Assembly (NCBI GenBank): GCA_030668875.1
Contig: DAOVER010000009.1
Coordinates: 1-64,000 of the forward strand
Origin: Candidatus Heimdallarchaeota archaeon
GTDB lineage: Archaea; Asgardarchaeota; Heimdallarchaeia; Heimdallarchaeales; Heimdallarchaeaceae
DNA: 64,000 nucleotides
Direction of reading: 5' to 3'
In this document: positions 8,464-16,840 of the stretch, piece after piece
Layout: every line of letters begins with the position of its first letter
How positions within the stretch are numbered: position 1 is the stretch's first letter
Made by a program: the position numbers and the translations under genes
Notes under the pieces: generated by a model
The model's database searches: none
The model's input: only the letters and a program-made list of their open reading frames with translations
What the model was told of the DNA's origin: nothing

Positions 8464-9291
8464 ATGCAAGTAAAAACAACACACAGAAATAAAGTGAAAA
8501 ATGATGCAAATCAAGAGAAGGAGTATGATATTCCCTCTGATGTCACAGCAAGAGTATCCGACTTTAATTTCTATTATGGGGACCTTAGAGCTGTTAAAGA
8601 CGTAAGTCTTGATATTAAGAAGAACAAAATTACTGCTTTGATTGGCCCATCTGGATGTGGAAAAAGCACATTCTTACGATCTTTTAATAGAATGAATGAT
8701 GAAATCCCTGGTTTCAAATACGAGGGGGAAATAATTATTGATAATAGAAATATTCTAGATAAGAAAACAGATTTGATCAAATTAAGATCAAAGATTGGCA
8801 TGGTTTTTCAGAAACCTACTCCTTTTCCTCAAACGATTCGCAAGAATATTGCTTATGGATCAAAAATACGTGGAATAAGAAACAAACAACAACTGAACAA
8901 AATAGTTGAATTTTCCTTAAAGAGAGCTGGTTTATGGGGGGAAGTCAATGATAGACTTGATGATCTTGCAACTCAACTATCTGGTGGTCAACAACAAAGG
9001 ATATGCATTGCTAGAACACTTTCTGTTTGGCCAGAGATGATTCTATTTGATGAACCATGTGCTTCTTTAGACCCGATATCAACAAATGTAATTGAAGATT
9101 TATTGGTAGATTTAGCAAAAGATTACACTGTTGTTATAGCTACACACTCAATGCATCAAGCAGCGAGAATTAGTAATATGACTGCTTTCATGTATATGGG
9201 AGAGTTAATTGAATACGATAATACGAAAAAGATTTTTGAAAAACCAGCACAAAAGCTGACAGAAGATTATATAACAGGAAGATTTGGGTGA
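8464..9291 (+). CDS. pstB: Phosphate ABC transporter ATPase PstB
   Basis: A 275-residue ABC ATPase with Walker A GPSGCGKST (residues 61-69), the PstB-specific FNRMND after it, Q-loop VFQKPTPFP, signature LSGGQQQR, Walker B ILFDEPCASLDP and H-loop ATHSMHQA. It powers phosphate import through the fused PstC-PstA permease. The first 25 residues are a hydrophilic extension. It starts 12 bases after pstCA with an AGAGGA just upstream, so it is translated from the same mRNA. Confidence 0.95.
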   Translation: MQVKTTHRNKVKNDANQEKEYDIPSDVTARVSDFNFYYGDLRAVKDVSLDIKKNKITALIGPSGCGKSTFLRSFNRMNDEIPGFKYEGEIIIDNRNILDKKTDLIKLRSKIGMVFQKPTPFPQTIRKNIAYGSKIRGIRNKQQLNKIVEFSLKRAGLWGEVNDRLDDLATQLSGGQQQRICIARTLSVWPEMILFDEPCASLDPISTNVIEDLLVDLAKDYTVVIATHSMHQAARISNMTAFMYMGELIEYDNTKKIFEKPAQKLTEDYITGRFG

Positions 9292-9295
9292 TTAG

Positions 9296-9952
9296 ATGAG
9301 AAAACAATACACAAAACAATTAGAAGAATTAAAAGAAGAAGTACTGCAACTGCACAATCTTGTAAGTAGTAATGTTGAGCTTGTCACTTTTTCTATAAAT
9401 AAGGAAGATGATATCGAGGGAGAAATTATAGAAAGTTCCTTGATCGATAAAGACGTAAGAAAGAAATCTGCAAAAATAGAAGCGCTTTGTGTAGAGCTAC
9501 TGTCTCTTCAGCAACCTTTAGCAAAAGATCTTAGATTTATAGTTACCGTCCTAAAAATAGTAACAGATTTTGAAAGGATATCAAGAAACTTGCTTCATAC
9601 ACTTGAGGACTTTGCACATATCAAACCCATCAATAATGAACAATATAAGAGGGTGCTAGTACAAATTATGGGCGTAATAGATTTCATGCTACAGGAGATT
9701 TACACATCAATTTATACTAATACCCCTTCAACAGCATCTGTTCTATCAGAAAGCGATAGTATTATTGATTCCCGGTATGAAGAGTTAACAGTCAAGCTCT
9801 ACGAAGACCTGAAAGAAAAAGAAGTTACAATGAAACAAGCCTTTGCTTACCTAAGTATTGCACGCTATCTAGAGAGAGTGGGAGATCACATCTGCAATAT
9901 TGGAGAAAAATGGTTCTATAAAGAAAGTGGAGAAAAAACCAGTATCAAGTAG
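9296..9952 (+). CDS. phoU: Phosphate signalling protein PhoU
   Basis: A 218-residue all-helical protein with the two PhoU repeats. Each has the metal-binding type motif: LLSLQQPLAKDLRFIV.. with IVTDFERISRN in the first, and SIARYLERVGDHICNI in the second. PhoU represses high-affinity phosphate uptake and links transporter state to regulation. It starts four bases after pstB, and GGTGAT overlapping the pstB stop serves as its ribosome binding site. It is the last gene of the pst cluster. Confidence 0.93.
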   Translation: MRKQYTKQLEELKEEVLQLHNLVSSNVELVTFSINKEDDIEGEIIESSLIDKDVRKKSAKIEALCVELLSLQQPLAKDLRFIVTVLKIVTDFERISRNLLHTLEDFAHIKPINNEQYKRVLVQIMGVIDFMLQEIYTSIYTNTPSTASVLSESDSIIDSRYEELTVKLYEDLKEKEVTMKQAFAYLSIARYLERVGDHICNIGEKWFYKESGEKTSIK

Positions 9953-9987
9953 ATGTGCGATCAAATTTATCTACAGAAGGAACTACA

Positions 9988-11001
9988 TCATGCTCTATTT
10001 ATGGCTACTTCTGCTATATCTGCAGCGTAGGAAGATATTCTTTCAAAACTACGGAGCATAAGAATAACACGAACAGCAAGTTCTGTATCTAAACTAAGGA
10101 TATATCTGTAAGTAGATTGAACTTCTTTGTGGTAGTTTACTTTCTCCTCTGCTATTTCGTTCGCTTCCTCTATCTTGTTATTGAAGAAACAATTCATTGC
10201 TTGATTGTAGCGCTTTCTTACCTTAGCACTTAAATTGGAAATAAATTTAGTGGCTTTTTCATCTGTTATCTTCTCTGTTAACTCAAGAGTCATCTGAGCT
10301 ATTCCATAAGCATGATCCGCTATAGCTTCTAGTCTTTTAATTATCAAGTTGTAATCTAATACTTCAACCATTTGTAATCCAAGGAATGAACAATATGAGA
10401 AGTCAGATAAAACAGCATTTAATTGTCTAGAGACAAGATAATAGAGCCTATCTACTGAAGGCTCTTGCATTTTGATTAATTCAGCATTTTCTTTATTATA
10501 ACTCAAAAATGCTTCAATTGAGGATGAAAACATCTTATCGGCTAATACATGAGTACGACGAATAAGTTGATTCAAATCGAGAGATTGCAAAGATGAAAGA
10601 TCTTTAAGAGTCAACCAGTGATCAGATTCATCGATAATCTCAACACCCATTAAGTTTGCAACAAGTTGCCCTACTTGCGATCTGACTTCTAAATCTATTC
10701 CTCGATTATCATATATTTTGATAACTCTATATCCAGAAAGATATCTGCTTAAAACAAGTCTCATTACTAGATTAGTATCAACTGTTTTGGATATGTCAAT
10801 CTCTATTTCTTTACCCTGTTTAGAATCAATATTGCTCATAGGTTTTATCAATAAATTACCATCTGGTTGTGGAAATATTTCCAGAACATCTCCCTTGTCT
10901 AACTCCGATTTCTTCACCCATTCTGCAGGTAATGCCAAAATGTGAGTGCTACCACCTGTTTTCTGAATTTTGCGAGTATAAGTATTGTTTCTTGGCATCA
11001 T
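9988..11001 (-). CDS. AbrB-PhoU fusion regulator of phosphate uptake
   Basis: A 337-residue protein. It begins with a SpoVT/AbrB swapped-hairpin DNA-binding domain (RKIQKTGGSTHILALPAEWVKKSELDKGD, residues 8-37) and continues into helical PhoU repeats (for example IIKRLEAIADHAYGIA and LRSFERISSYAADIAEVA). This architecture is the archaeal phosphate-uptake regulator. Binding by the N-terminal domain to pst promoters is an inference from the adjacent convergent pst operon. Two ATG codons in tandem at 11001 and 10998 are both compatible with the TATA box 20-25 bases upstream. Confidence 0.88.
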   Translation of the reverse strand: MMPRNNTYTRKIQKTGGSTHILALPAEWVKKSELDKGDVLEIFPQPDGNLLIKPMSNIDSKQGKEIEIDISKTVDTNLVMRLVLSRYLSGYRVIKIYDNRGIDLEVRSQVGQLVANLMGVEIIDESDHWLTLKDLSSLQSLDLNQLIRRTHVLADKMFSSSIEAFLSYNKENAELIKMQEPSVDRLYYLVSRQLNAVLSDFSYCSFLGLQMVEVLDYNLIIKRLEAIADHAYGIAQMTLELTEKITDEKATKFISNLSAKVRKRYNQAMNCFFNNKIEEANEIAEEKVNYHKEVQSTYRYILSLDTELAVRVILMLRSFERISSYAADIAEVAINRA

Positions 11002-11014
11002 GCGTAAACCAAAT

Positions 11015-11026
11015 AAAAATATATAG
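11015..11026 (-). promoter_or_regulatory. TATA box for the AbrB-PhoU regulator
   Basis: The minus strand reads CTATATATTTTT, about 20-26 bases before the tandem ATGs at 11001 and 10998. Confidence 0.55.
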
Positions 11027-11235
11027 TTAATAATAGTTTTTGTCCAATCACTATATATTACTCAATATTTATAGTTTTACAGAATGGTTGTCCATTCCAG
11101 TTTTTTGTATGAAAACAAAGCGAATTGCGACATACCCAAAGAAACTCAAGAAAAGATACACCAATAGTTTTTGATAAAACGCATAAGGAAGGAATGCTGT
11201 GAATACTTTATAAAGAGAAAAAAAAGAAAGAAAGT

Positions 11236-12447
11236 TTACATTTTTGGAGTTTTAAATTTTCTTAGTGCAATAGGAATCAATGCAAATGTAGAAATGATGA
11301 GTATTAGTAGAATTGATTTTTGTAGAGGGCTAAATTCTGCAATAGTGGGGACACCATATCTGTTATAAGTTTCAATCACCGCTGCTGAAGCATTAATCAA
11401 CCCATAACCAAAGTAGATGTCAATACTAGGAGCTCCAAGATCTATAGCCGTATTCTGGAGAATTGTCCGAATCTCATTAACAGTCATAGTTTTGTTAATT
11501 GATTTCATTAAAGCAATTACTCCTGCAACTTGAGGTGCAGCGAATGATGTTCCAACAGCATTTCCATAAGGAAGATAAGGTGGTGGAAATGTACTATTTA
11601 TCGTTTGACTAGGGACAAAACTCTCCCCATCCCCAACAGGAGCCATTAATTCTGTCCAAGGGAGACCATAATTACTATAATCAGCTTTCTGGTAAAAATA
11701 GTTAGTCGCTCCTACAGCAATTACTTCACTAAATGCTCCTGGATATGAAGGAATTTCAAGTCCTCCAGCCCAAGTATTTCCTGTAACTGAAACAACGGTG
11801 ACATTTTGTGATATAGCATACAAAATATCGTCATGGTACAGACTGCTATTAGCATAATATTGAAGGCTTAAGTTGAACACATCAGCACCATTATCAACAG
11901 CATACTTAATTGCATCTCCCAACTCCTCATCAGTTGTTCCTTGATAATTAGTCTGATCTAAGACGCGTAAATCCATAATGGTAACATTAGGCGCTACACC
12001 AACTATTCCATAATCATTTAGTGGAGCACTTATGATCCCTGTTATGTAGGTTGCATGCCAGTGTATTGGATCAACCGCTTGAGGACCCGGTTCGCTATCA
12101 TTTGATACAAAATCCCAATCATGATCATCATCAATGTAACCATTCAAATCATTGTCAATACCATCCGCAGGTAATTCATCAGTGTTTTTCCATTGCTGAA
12201 ATAATTCTGAGTGTGAAAAATCAATGCCTGAATCAATCACAGCTATTGTAATATTGCTTGAACCAAAAGTTATATTTCAAGCACCAGTAATATTAATCTG
12301 ATTAAGGTGCCAACCAATATCAGTGTATGCTGTAAAATTATGTAAAACAGTGTTTTTGTTAGAATTAGAATTACTCATCGTATAAAAGGTAGGTATGAAA
12401 AGCGAAGAAAATATCAGTATAACCAATAAAACATTTTTAATTTTCAT
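11236..12447 (-). pseudogene. Subtilisin-like (S8) surface protease with an in-frame TGA
   Basis: Read through from the ATG at 12447, the frame codes a signal peptide (MKIKNVLLVILIFSSLF), a short linker, and a full S8 domain: catalytic Asp in AVIDSGID, His in IHWHATYITG (HAT for the usual HGT), and Ser in GTSFAAPQVAG. It closes with a membrane helix and RKFKTPKM at the C-terminus. A TGA at 12277-12279 interrupts it between ITGA and NITFGSS, exactly where subtilases have a tryptophan (TGG). A TATA box at 12470-12480 suits the ATG at 12447. The rest of the gene is intact, so the stop may be a recent nonsense mutation, a sequencing error or a readthrough site. The downstream GTG at 12240 would leave out the signal peptide. 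Confidence 0.8.
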
Positions 12448-12469
12448 ACTACTTAGACAATATGAACCT

Positions 12470-12480
12470 CTTTTAAATCT
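12470..12480 (-). promoter_or_regulatory. TATA box for the subtilase gene
   Basis: The minus strand reads AGATTTAAAAG, centred 28 bases before the ATG at 12447. The retained promoter suggests the disrupted gene is still transcribed. Confidence 0.55.
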
Positions 12481-12574
12481 CTATTGTTCTAACAAATTTA
12501 TTTTTATTTCAACTGTATTGAATAATCTACAATGATAGATAAACTCCATCAGGTAGGATTAAATCATTTGCAAA

Positions 12575-12583
12575 CACATATAT
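12575..12583 (+). promoter_or_regulatory. TATA box for nadM
   Basis: ACATATATT is centred about 29 bases before the ATG at 12609. Confidence 0.5.
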
Positions 12584-12608
12584 TCTTGAATGTTTATTTT
12601 TATATGAA

Positions 12609-13136
12609 ATGAGAGCTTTATACCTTGGTAGATTTAATCCACCTCACAAGGGTCACATTTATGCTTTAGAGTATATTCTTGAACAAACCGATATTGATGA
12701 GATTATCATCCTCATAGGTAGCGGTGAGAAAGCCTATTCTATTAAGAATCCGTTCACTGGAGGAGAAAGGCTAGAAATGGTAACCAGTATTGTAAGAGAA
12801 CACTTCAATATCAACCAGTTTTACATTACAACCATTCCAGACATTAACAGAAACACTATTTGGGCTGCTAATGTTGCCGATCTTGTACCTTCCTTTGAAG
12901 TAGTTTTTACAAATAATCCTTTAGTTCAACAATTATTTACTAATTTAGGTAAAAAAGAAGCAAGAGAGATTCCTCTAAATAATCGAGAAGTATTCAGTGG
13001 AAAAATCATTCGTGAGAAGATGATTAAAGGTGAGGCGTGGGAACAGCTGGTACCTGAAGTAATACTGCCTTTGATTGAACAATATAAAGGAATTGAACGT
13101 ATAAAATCTTTAAGCAAAACAGATGAAGTTGCTTAA
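12609..13136 (+). CDS. nadM: Nicotinamide-nucleotide adenylyltransferase
   Basis: A 175-residue archaeal-type NMN adenylyltransferase. It opens with the nucleotidyltransferase motif GRFNPPHKGH (residues 7-16) and continues with EIIILIGSGEKAYSIKNPFTGGERL, a block typical of archaeal NadM. A late FSGKIIREKM replaces the ISxTxxR-type motif. The enzyme joins NMN and ATP to make NAD+ in the cytoplasm. It is a stand-alone gene with its own TATA box and no SD, so the message is probably leaderless. Confidence 0.88.
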   Translation: MRALYLGRFNPPHKGHIYALEYILEQTDIDEIIILIGSGEKAYSIKNPFTGGERLEMVTSIVREHFNINQFYITTIPDINRNTIWAANVADLVPSFEVVFTNNPLVQQLFTNLGKKEAREIPLNNREVFSGKIIREKMIKGEAWEQLVPEVILPLIEQYKGIERIKSLSKTDEVA

Positions 13137-13186
13137 GAAAAGAAAAGTAAAAGGAAACTCATAAAATTAACTAATTGAAGTTAACT

Positions 13187-14683
13187 CTATACTTTCCAAT
13201 TTCTCAATACATCAACTATTAACCTTACACCAGATCCTTTGCTTCCCTTTGGAGTGTAGTCCTTGTCACTGTTTTGCTCCATTGTTCCTGCAATATCAAG
13301 ATGTGCCCAAGGAACATCTAAGGTAAACTTACTTAGGAATCTAGCAGCAGTTATAGATCCAGCTGGTCTTCCACCAGTGTGTTTCATATCAGCAACATCA
13401 CTCTTCAACTGCTGATCATAAACTTCCCAAAGAGGCATTCTCCAGATTCCTTCGCCACTGGTTTTTGATGCATTTTCTAATTTATCAACTACAAAGTCAT
13501 GATTGGAGAAATAGCCTATTGCATGCTCTCCTAATGCTATCATCATTGCTCCAGTGAGAGTTGCAAAATCAAACATAGCTTTTGGCTGATAATGTTTTGC
13601 AGCATAAGTCAAGGCATCTGCAAGTACCATTCTTCCTTCAGCATCAGTATTTATCACTTCTATAGTTTGACCACTATAACTGGTAATGACATCTCCTGGA
13701 TGGTAAGCTTTACCGGAGGGCATATTGTCAGTTGCAGCAACGATAGCAATAACATGCAAATTCAAACCTAGTTTTGCTACTGCATTCATTGCTCCAATAA
13801 CCACCGCTCCACCAGTCATATCTGCTTTCATTTTTTCCATGTTCAGACCAGGTTTAATGCTTATTCCACCACTATCAAAGGTAATAGCTTTACCAATCAA
13901 TGCTACTGTTTCCACTCCTTGTTTTTCTGCACCATAATCCATAATTATGAATTTAGGTGGTTCGTCAGTTCCTCTTGCAACGGCTAGATAACTACCTAAA
14001 CCAATTTCCTCAGCTTCCTTCCTATCTATTATTGTAGTTTTAACACCATATTCTTCAAGTTTTTTAGCTTCTTCTGCAAGTCTAGTAGGAGTGATAAAGT
14101 TAGCTGGTCCCCAAGCAAGTTTTCGGCATAAGTTAACTGCATCACTGATGGTTTGACCACTTTTTGCTCCAGATTTCATTTCATCTACTGAATAATCAGG
14201 ACTGAAAAGGATTAACTCTTCTATGAACTTGTATTTTTCTAGTTCCTTTGTTCGATATTCAATATCTTGGAAACTTCCCAAAGCAATACCTTGTACAAGT
14301 GTTTCAGATAGTTCAGAAACGGTAAAATCACCACGGTTGAAGATATTTACACAAATCCCCACTTTCTTTACGTCGAGAGCTCTAGCTTTTCTAGAAGCAT
14401 TTCCTAAAACTTTTCTTATGCTTTCGAGGGTTATTTTCTCTGCTTTCCCAAGTCCAACTAGTAATATTCTCTTTGGACCGATTTCTCCTTTCGAGTAAAC
14501 AACTGTGAGATCTCCCTTTTTACCTTTGAAGTCACCAAGCTCTACAGTTTCTTGAATAATTTTCCAAAGTTTACCTTGTTCATCGTAAACAATTGGATCT
14601 TCCTTTGGATTCTCTAGAACACCTACAATCGCTAGAGGGACATCAAAGTCGCTCAAATATTTGTTTAATGTAGAAATTTTCAT
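13187..14683 (-). CDS. pepA: Leucyl aminopeptidase, family M17
   Basis: A 498-residue protein. The N-terminal macro-like domain precedes the M17 catalytic domain, which has the metal and active-site blocks GKAITFDSGGISIKP, KMKADMTGGAVV and the signature NTDAEGRMVLADAL. These dinuclear-metal enzymes release N-terminal residues from peptides in the cytoplasm, usually as hexamers. The frame is open further upstream, but those residues do not fit the family; MKISTLNKYL at 14683 is the likely start. The neighbouring M32 and C11 peptidases are separate units, so no peptide-degradation operon is implied. Confidence 0.92.
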   Translation of the reverse strand: MKISTLNKYLSDFDVPLAIVGVLENPKEDPIVYDEQGKLWKIIQETVELGDFKGKKGDLTVVYSKGEIGPKRILLVGLGKAEKITLESIRKVLGNASRKARALDVKKVGICVNIFNRGDFTVSELSETLVQGIALGSFQDIEYRTKELEKYKFIEELILFSPDYSVDEMKSGAKSGQTISDAVNLCRKLAWGPANFITPTRLAEEAKKLEEYGVKTTIIDRKEAEEIGLGSYLAVARGTDEPPKFIIMDYGAEKQGVETVALIGKAITFDSGGISIKPGLNMEKMKADMTGGAVVIGAMNAVAKLGLNLHVIAIVAATDNMPSGKAYHPGDVITSYSGQTIEVINTDAEGRMVLADALTYAAKHYQPKAMFDFATLTGAMMIALGEHAIGYFSNHDFVVDKLENASKTSGEGIWRMPLWEVYDQQLKSDVADMKHTGGRPAGSITAARFLSKFTLDVPWAHLDIAGTMEQNSDKDYTPKGSKGSGVRLIVDVLRNWKV

Positions 14684-14754
14684 AATAATCACAATTACTA
14701 AACAAAATAATCTAAAGGGATAAAAAAATTTTTCCTTTGTCAATTACACAATAA

Positions 14755-15123
14755 TTGGCAGAAGTCAAATTTATTAAGTGGGTTATGGTTGCTTTGTTGT
14801 TAGTTAATATTCTAGTGAACAAAATGGATTGGTCTATAATACTTTGGGGAACAATCGCTTCTCTTGCAACTGGATTAGCTACAGGATTAGGTGCACTTCA
14901 AGTGTTTTTCCTTAAAGACATCTCAGAAAAAGCTTTAGATATCCTTCTAGGTTTTGCAGCAGGAGTGATGATCTTTGTTGTTGCTGACGAAATAATACCT
15001 GAAACCCACCGAACTGATAAAGGCTATTCCAGAATGGCAACATATGGTTTGGTAGCAGGTTTTGTTTTTACGATGTTTCTTGACAATTTCATAGAACCAT
15101 TTTTAATAATATTATTTCAGTAA
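14755..15123 (+). CDS. ZIP family metal transporter with internal deletion
   Basis: A 122-residue frame that joins the two ends of a ZIP transporter. Residues 31-72 (WGTIASLATGLATGLGAL through LGFAAGVM) match the first two helices. Residues 73-110 (IFVVADEIIPETHR, then MATYGLVAGF) match the last two. The roughly 130-150 residues between, including the metal-binding HN.PEG and E.P.G helices, are absent. The junction sits at GFAAGVM, a motif that occurs at both places in normal ZIPs, so deletion between the internal near-repeats explains it. It is unlikely to transport metal alone. Starts at TTG 14755, ATG 14785 or ATG 14824 are possible. Confidence 0.7.
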   Translation: MAEVKFIKWVMVALLLVNILVNKMDWSIILWGTIASLATGLATGLGALQVFFLKDISEKALDILLGFAAGVMIFVVADEIIPETHRTDKGYSRMATYGLVAGFVFTMFLDNFIEPFLIILFQ

Positions 15124-15144
15124 CCAATAGATCATCAGATTTAC

Positions 15145-15465
15145 TTAAAACTCAATATCTTCTAAAATATCTTTAAACTGAGTTAAATACAAAGCAAAAC
15201 TCTCTTTTCCTTTTACAGTTATGTGGATGATACTCGTTGGACGTGTCGAGAAAAGCATTTTATTAGTGGTGATATATCCATTTTCTGAAAGCTTACTAAG
15301 ATGATGAGAAAGGTTTCCTGATGTTAAATTCAGTAATTTTTGCAACTTTGTAAAATCAATCTTCTTATGAACAAAAAGTATTAACATGATATTAAAACGA
15401 ACAGAAAAAGAAAAGATCTCATGTAATGGAGGAAGTTTTACCTCTTTCGTATCGTTGTTAGCCAT
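15145..15465 (-). CDS. Winged-helix transcriptional regulator
   Basis: A 106-residue single-domain winged-helix protein. The recognition region reads LQKLLNLTSGNLSHHLSKLSENGYI, and the wing TTNKMLFSTRPTSIIHIT follows. It resembles the ArsR/MarR-like HTH_34 group, in which such proteins often pair with a membrane protein. There is no cysteine metal site and no ligand domain. It lies 25 bases after the membrane-protein gene on the same strand, so the pair is probably co-transcribed and may be autoregulated. The start is the ATG at 15465; an ATG nine bases upstream is possible. Confidence 0.75.
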   Translation of the reverse strand: MANNDTKEVKLPPLHEIFSFSVRFNIMLILFVHKKIDFTKLQKLLNLTSGNLSHHLSKLSENGYITTNKMLFSTRPTSIIHITVKGKESFALYLTQFKDILEDIEF

Positions 15466-15490
15466 TAATATCAATTAAACTCAAGTTAGA

Positions 15491-16219
15491 TTACTTATTT
15501 AAAGTCTTATAAGCTCTCCTTACGGAATAAATTCCACATAATACTGAAATAAAACTAGGAACAACAAGAAAAATACTATTACCGAAAACTTCTGTTTTAA
15601 AAACAAATGCATCAAATATGTACGACAAGAAATCAAAAATAAAAAAGAAAATAGTGCAATAAAGCAGTTCTTTGAATTTACATTCTTTTATGCTATAACG
15701 TAGAAGAAAATAACTTATTAAGAAAGCAATATTATCTCCCCAGTAAACATGCGTATAATTAGGAGATAATACTGATTCAAAAGGGATGGGAAAACCAAAC
15801 AATATAAATGGGAAACTAGTGTATGATCCATCAGCTGAACGACTGTAGGACACCAAATATTTCGTAATCATGAAATTAATAGAAAAAAAGTAGAATATTA
15901 GAAGTAAAGCAATCCCTAAAACTGCATAATATGTAGATCTAATTTCACTGTTTTTTATCTTAAATTTCTTTGTTCGTATTAAATTATAGCAAAAAATACC
16001 AGTGATAATGACTATTAATAATAAATAAGATATTAGATAAATTAGCTCTGTATTACTCGATAGAAGAGTGGTTGTTTCAAATAATATAACGAATAGAATA
16101 TTGATAGAAGGTATACTAATTAAAGCAATTCCCCACAATTTCTGAACACGAAAGTTTTCATACCTTTTGACAGTTGAGATAGCTTCAATCAATTTTTCTT
16201 TATCAGATGAATCATTCAT
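15491..16219 (-). CDS. Six-TM membrane protein of unknown function
   Basis: A 242-residue protein with a charged N-terminus (about 25 residues) and about six hydrophobic helices, starting with GIALISIPSINILFVILF. It has no catalytic motif that I recognise. A loop rich in Ser, Tyr and Pro (about residues 125-155) is probably outside. It is immediately upstream of the winged-helix regulator, an arrangement common for HTH/permease-like sensor pairs. A TATA-like run at 16249-16262 supports the ATG at 16219. Confidence 0.6.
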   Translation of the reverse strand: MNDSSDKEKLIEAISTVKRYENFRVQKLWGIALISIPSINILFVILFETTTLLSSNTELIYLISYLLLIVIITGIFCYNLIRTKKFKIKNSEIRSTYYAVLGIALLLIFYFFSINFMITKYLVSYSRSADGSYTSFPFILFGFPIPFESVLSPNYTHVYWGDNIAFLISYFLLRYSIKECKFKELLYCTIFFFIFDFLSYIFDAFVFKTEVFGNSIFLVVPSFISVLCGIYSVRRAYKTLNK

Positions 16220-16348
16220 GATTATCTTCTAAAAAGGATAATCTAACAGATATATAAAAACAGATTATACTTTGTTTAACAAAATTAAATCAACATGAAA
16301 GTAAAGATTAGATATTTTAACCTCCATTTCTTTTTTTTTATGCGATTT

Positions 16349-16801
16349 TTACCTTTCTCTTAAGAGATTATTACAATATTCAAGTGCCTTCTTGTTTTCT
16401 CCCCACTTTAAAAGTTCTAACGCTTCTTCATAAGAACACCATTTCCACTCAACATGTTCAACTGGATCCATAGTTGGATCATCTTCTTGATCAATTCTAG
16501 CTAGAAAAACATATTCTGTTAATTCTGTAATGTCAGGTGGGTAGTGATCCTTCATTTCTTCTGTAATCTCGATGGTGTATGAATGTTCAGTCTGAAAAAT
16601 GAATTTTGGGATAAAACTTGTTTCTTCAAGCAATTCACGTTTTGCACTATCAATTATTTTCTCACTTCTTTTTGTATGTCCAGTGACACCTTGCCAGAAC
16701 CCTCCACGAACTTCTGTTCTTTTTAACAAGAGAAATTCTATCTTCTCTTCTGATTGCTTGAAGGGATAAACAAGGACTTGAATTGGCGTTCTATAATTCA
16801 T
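16349..16801 (-). CDS. NUDIX hydrolase
   Basis: A 150-residue protein with a complete Nudix box, G-x5-E-x7-REL-x-EE (GHTKRSEKIIDSAKRELLEE, about residues 38-57), which binds the metal for diphosphate hydrolysis. The preceding LLLKRTEVRGGFWQGVTG is close to dihydroneopterin-triphosphate or diadenosine-type hydrolases; the substrate is not certain. A GTG nine bases upstream also opens the frame, but the TATA box at 16824-16832 is 27 bases from the ATG at 16801. Confidence 0.85.
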   Translation of the reverse strand: MNYRTPIQVLVYPFKQSEEKIEFLLLKRTEVRGGFWQGVTGHTKRSEKIIDSAKRELLEETSFIPKFIFQTEHSYTIEITEEMKDHYPPDITELTEYVFLARIDQEDDPTMDPVEHVEWKWCSYEEALELLKWGENKKALEYCNNLLRER

Positions 16802-16823
16802 ATTAATCACATTCAGTTTTGAC

Positions 16824-16832
16824 TAAATAAAG
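16824..16832 (-). promoter_or_regulatory. TATA box for the NUDIX gene
   Basis: The minus strand reads CTTTATTTA, centred 27 bases before the ATG at 16801. It decides the start in favour of that ATG. Confidence 0.55.
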
Positions 16833-16840
16833 CCATATCT

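Noticed and set aside
12277..12279. TGA read as tryptophan by a changed genetic code
   Set aside because: TGA is the normal stop of several intact genes here (pstB, sucD, the FMN-binding protein), so a genome-wide reassignment does not fit.
12277..12279. TGA as a selenocysteine codon
   Set aside because: The position corresponds to Trp, not Cys, in subtilases, and no SECIS-like hairpin was apparent.
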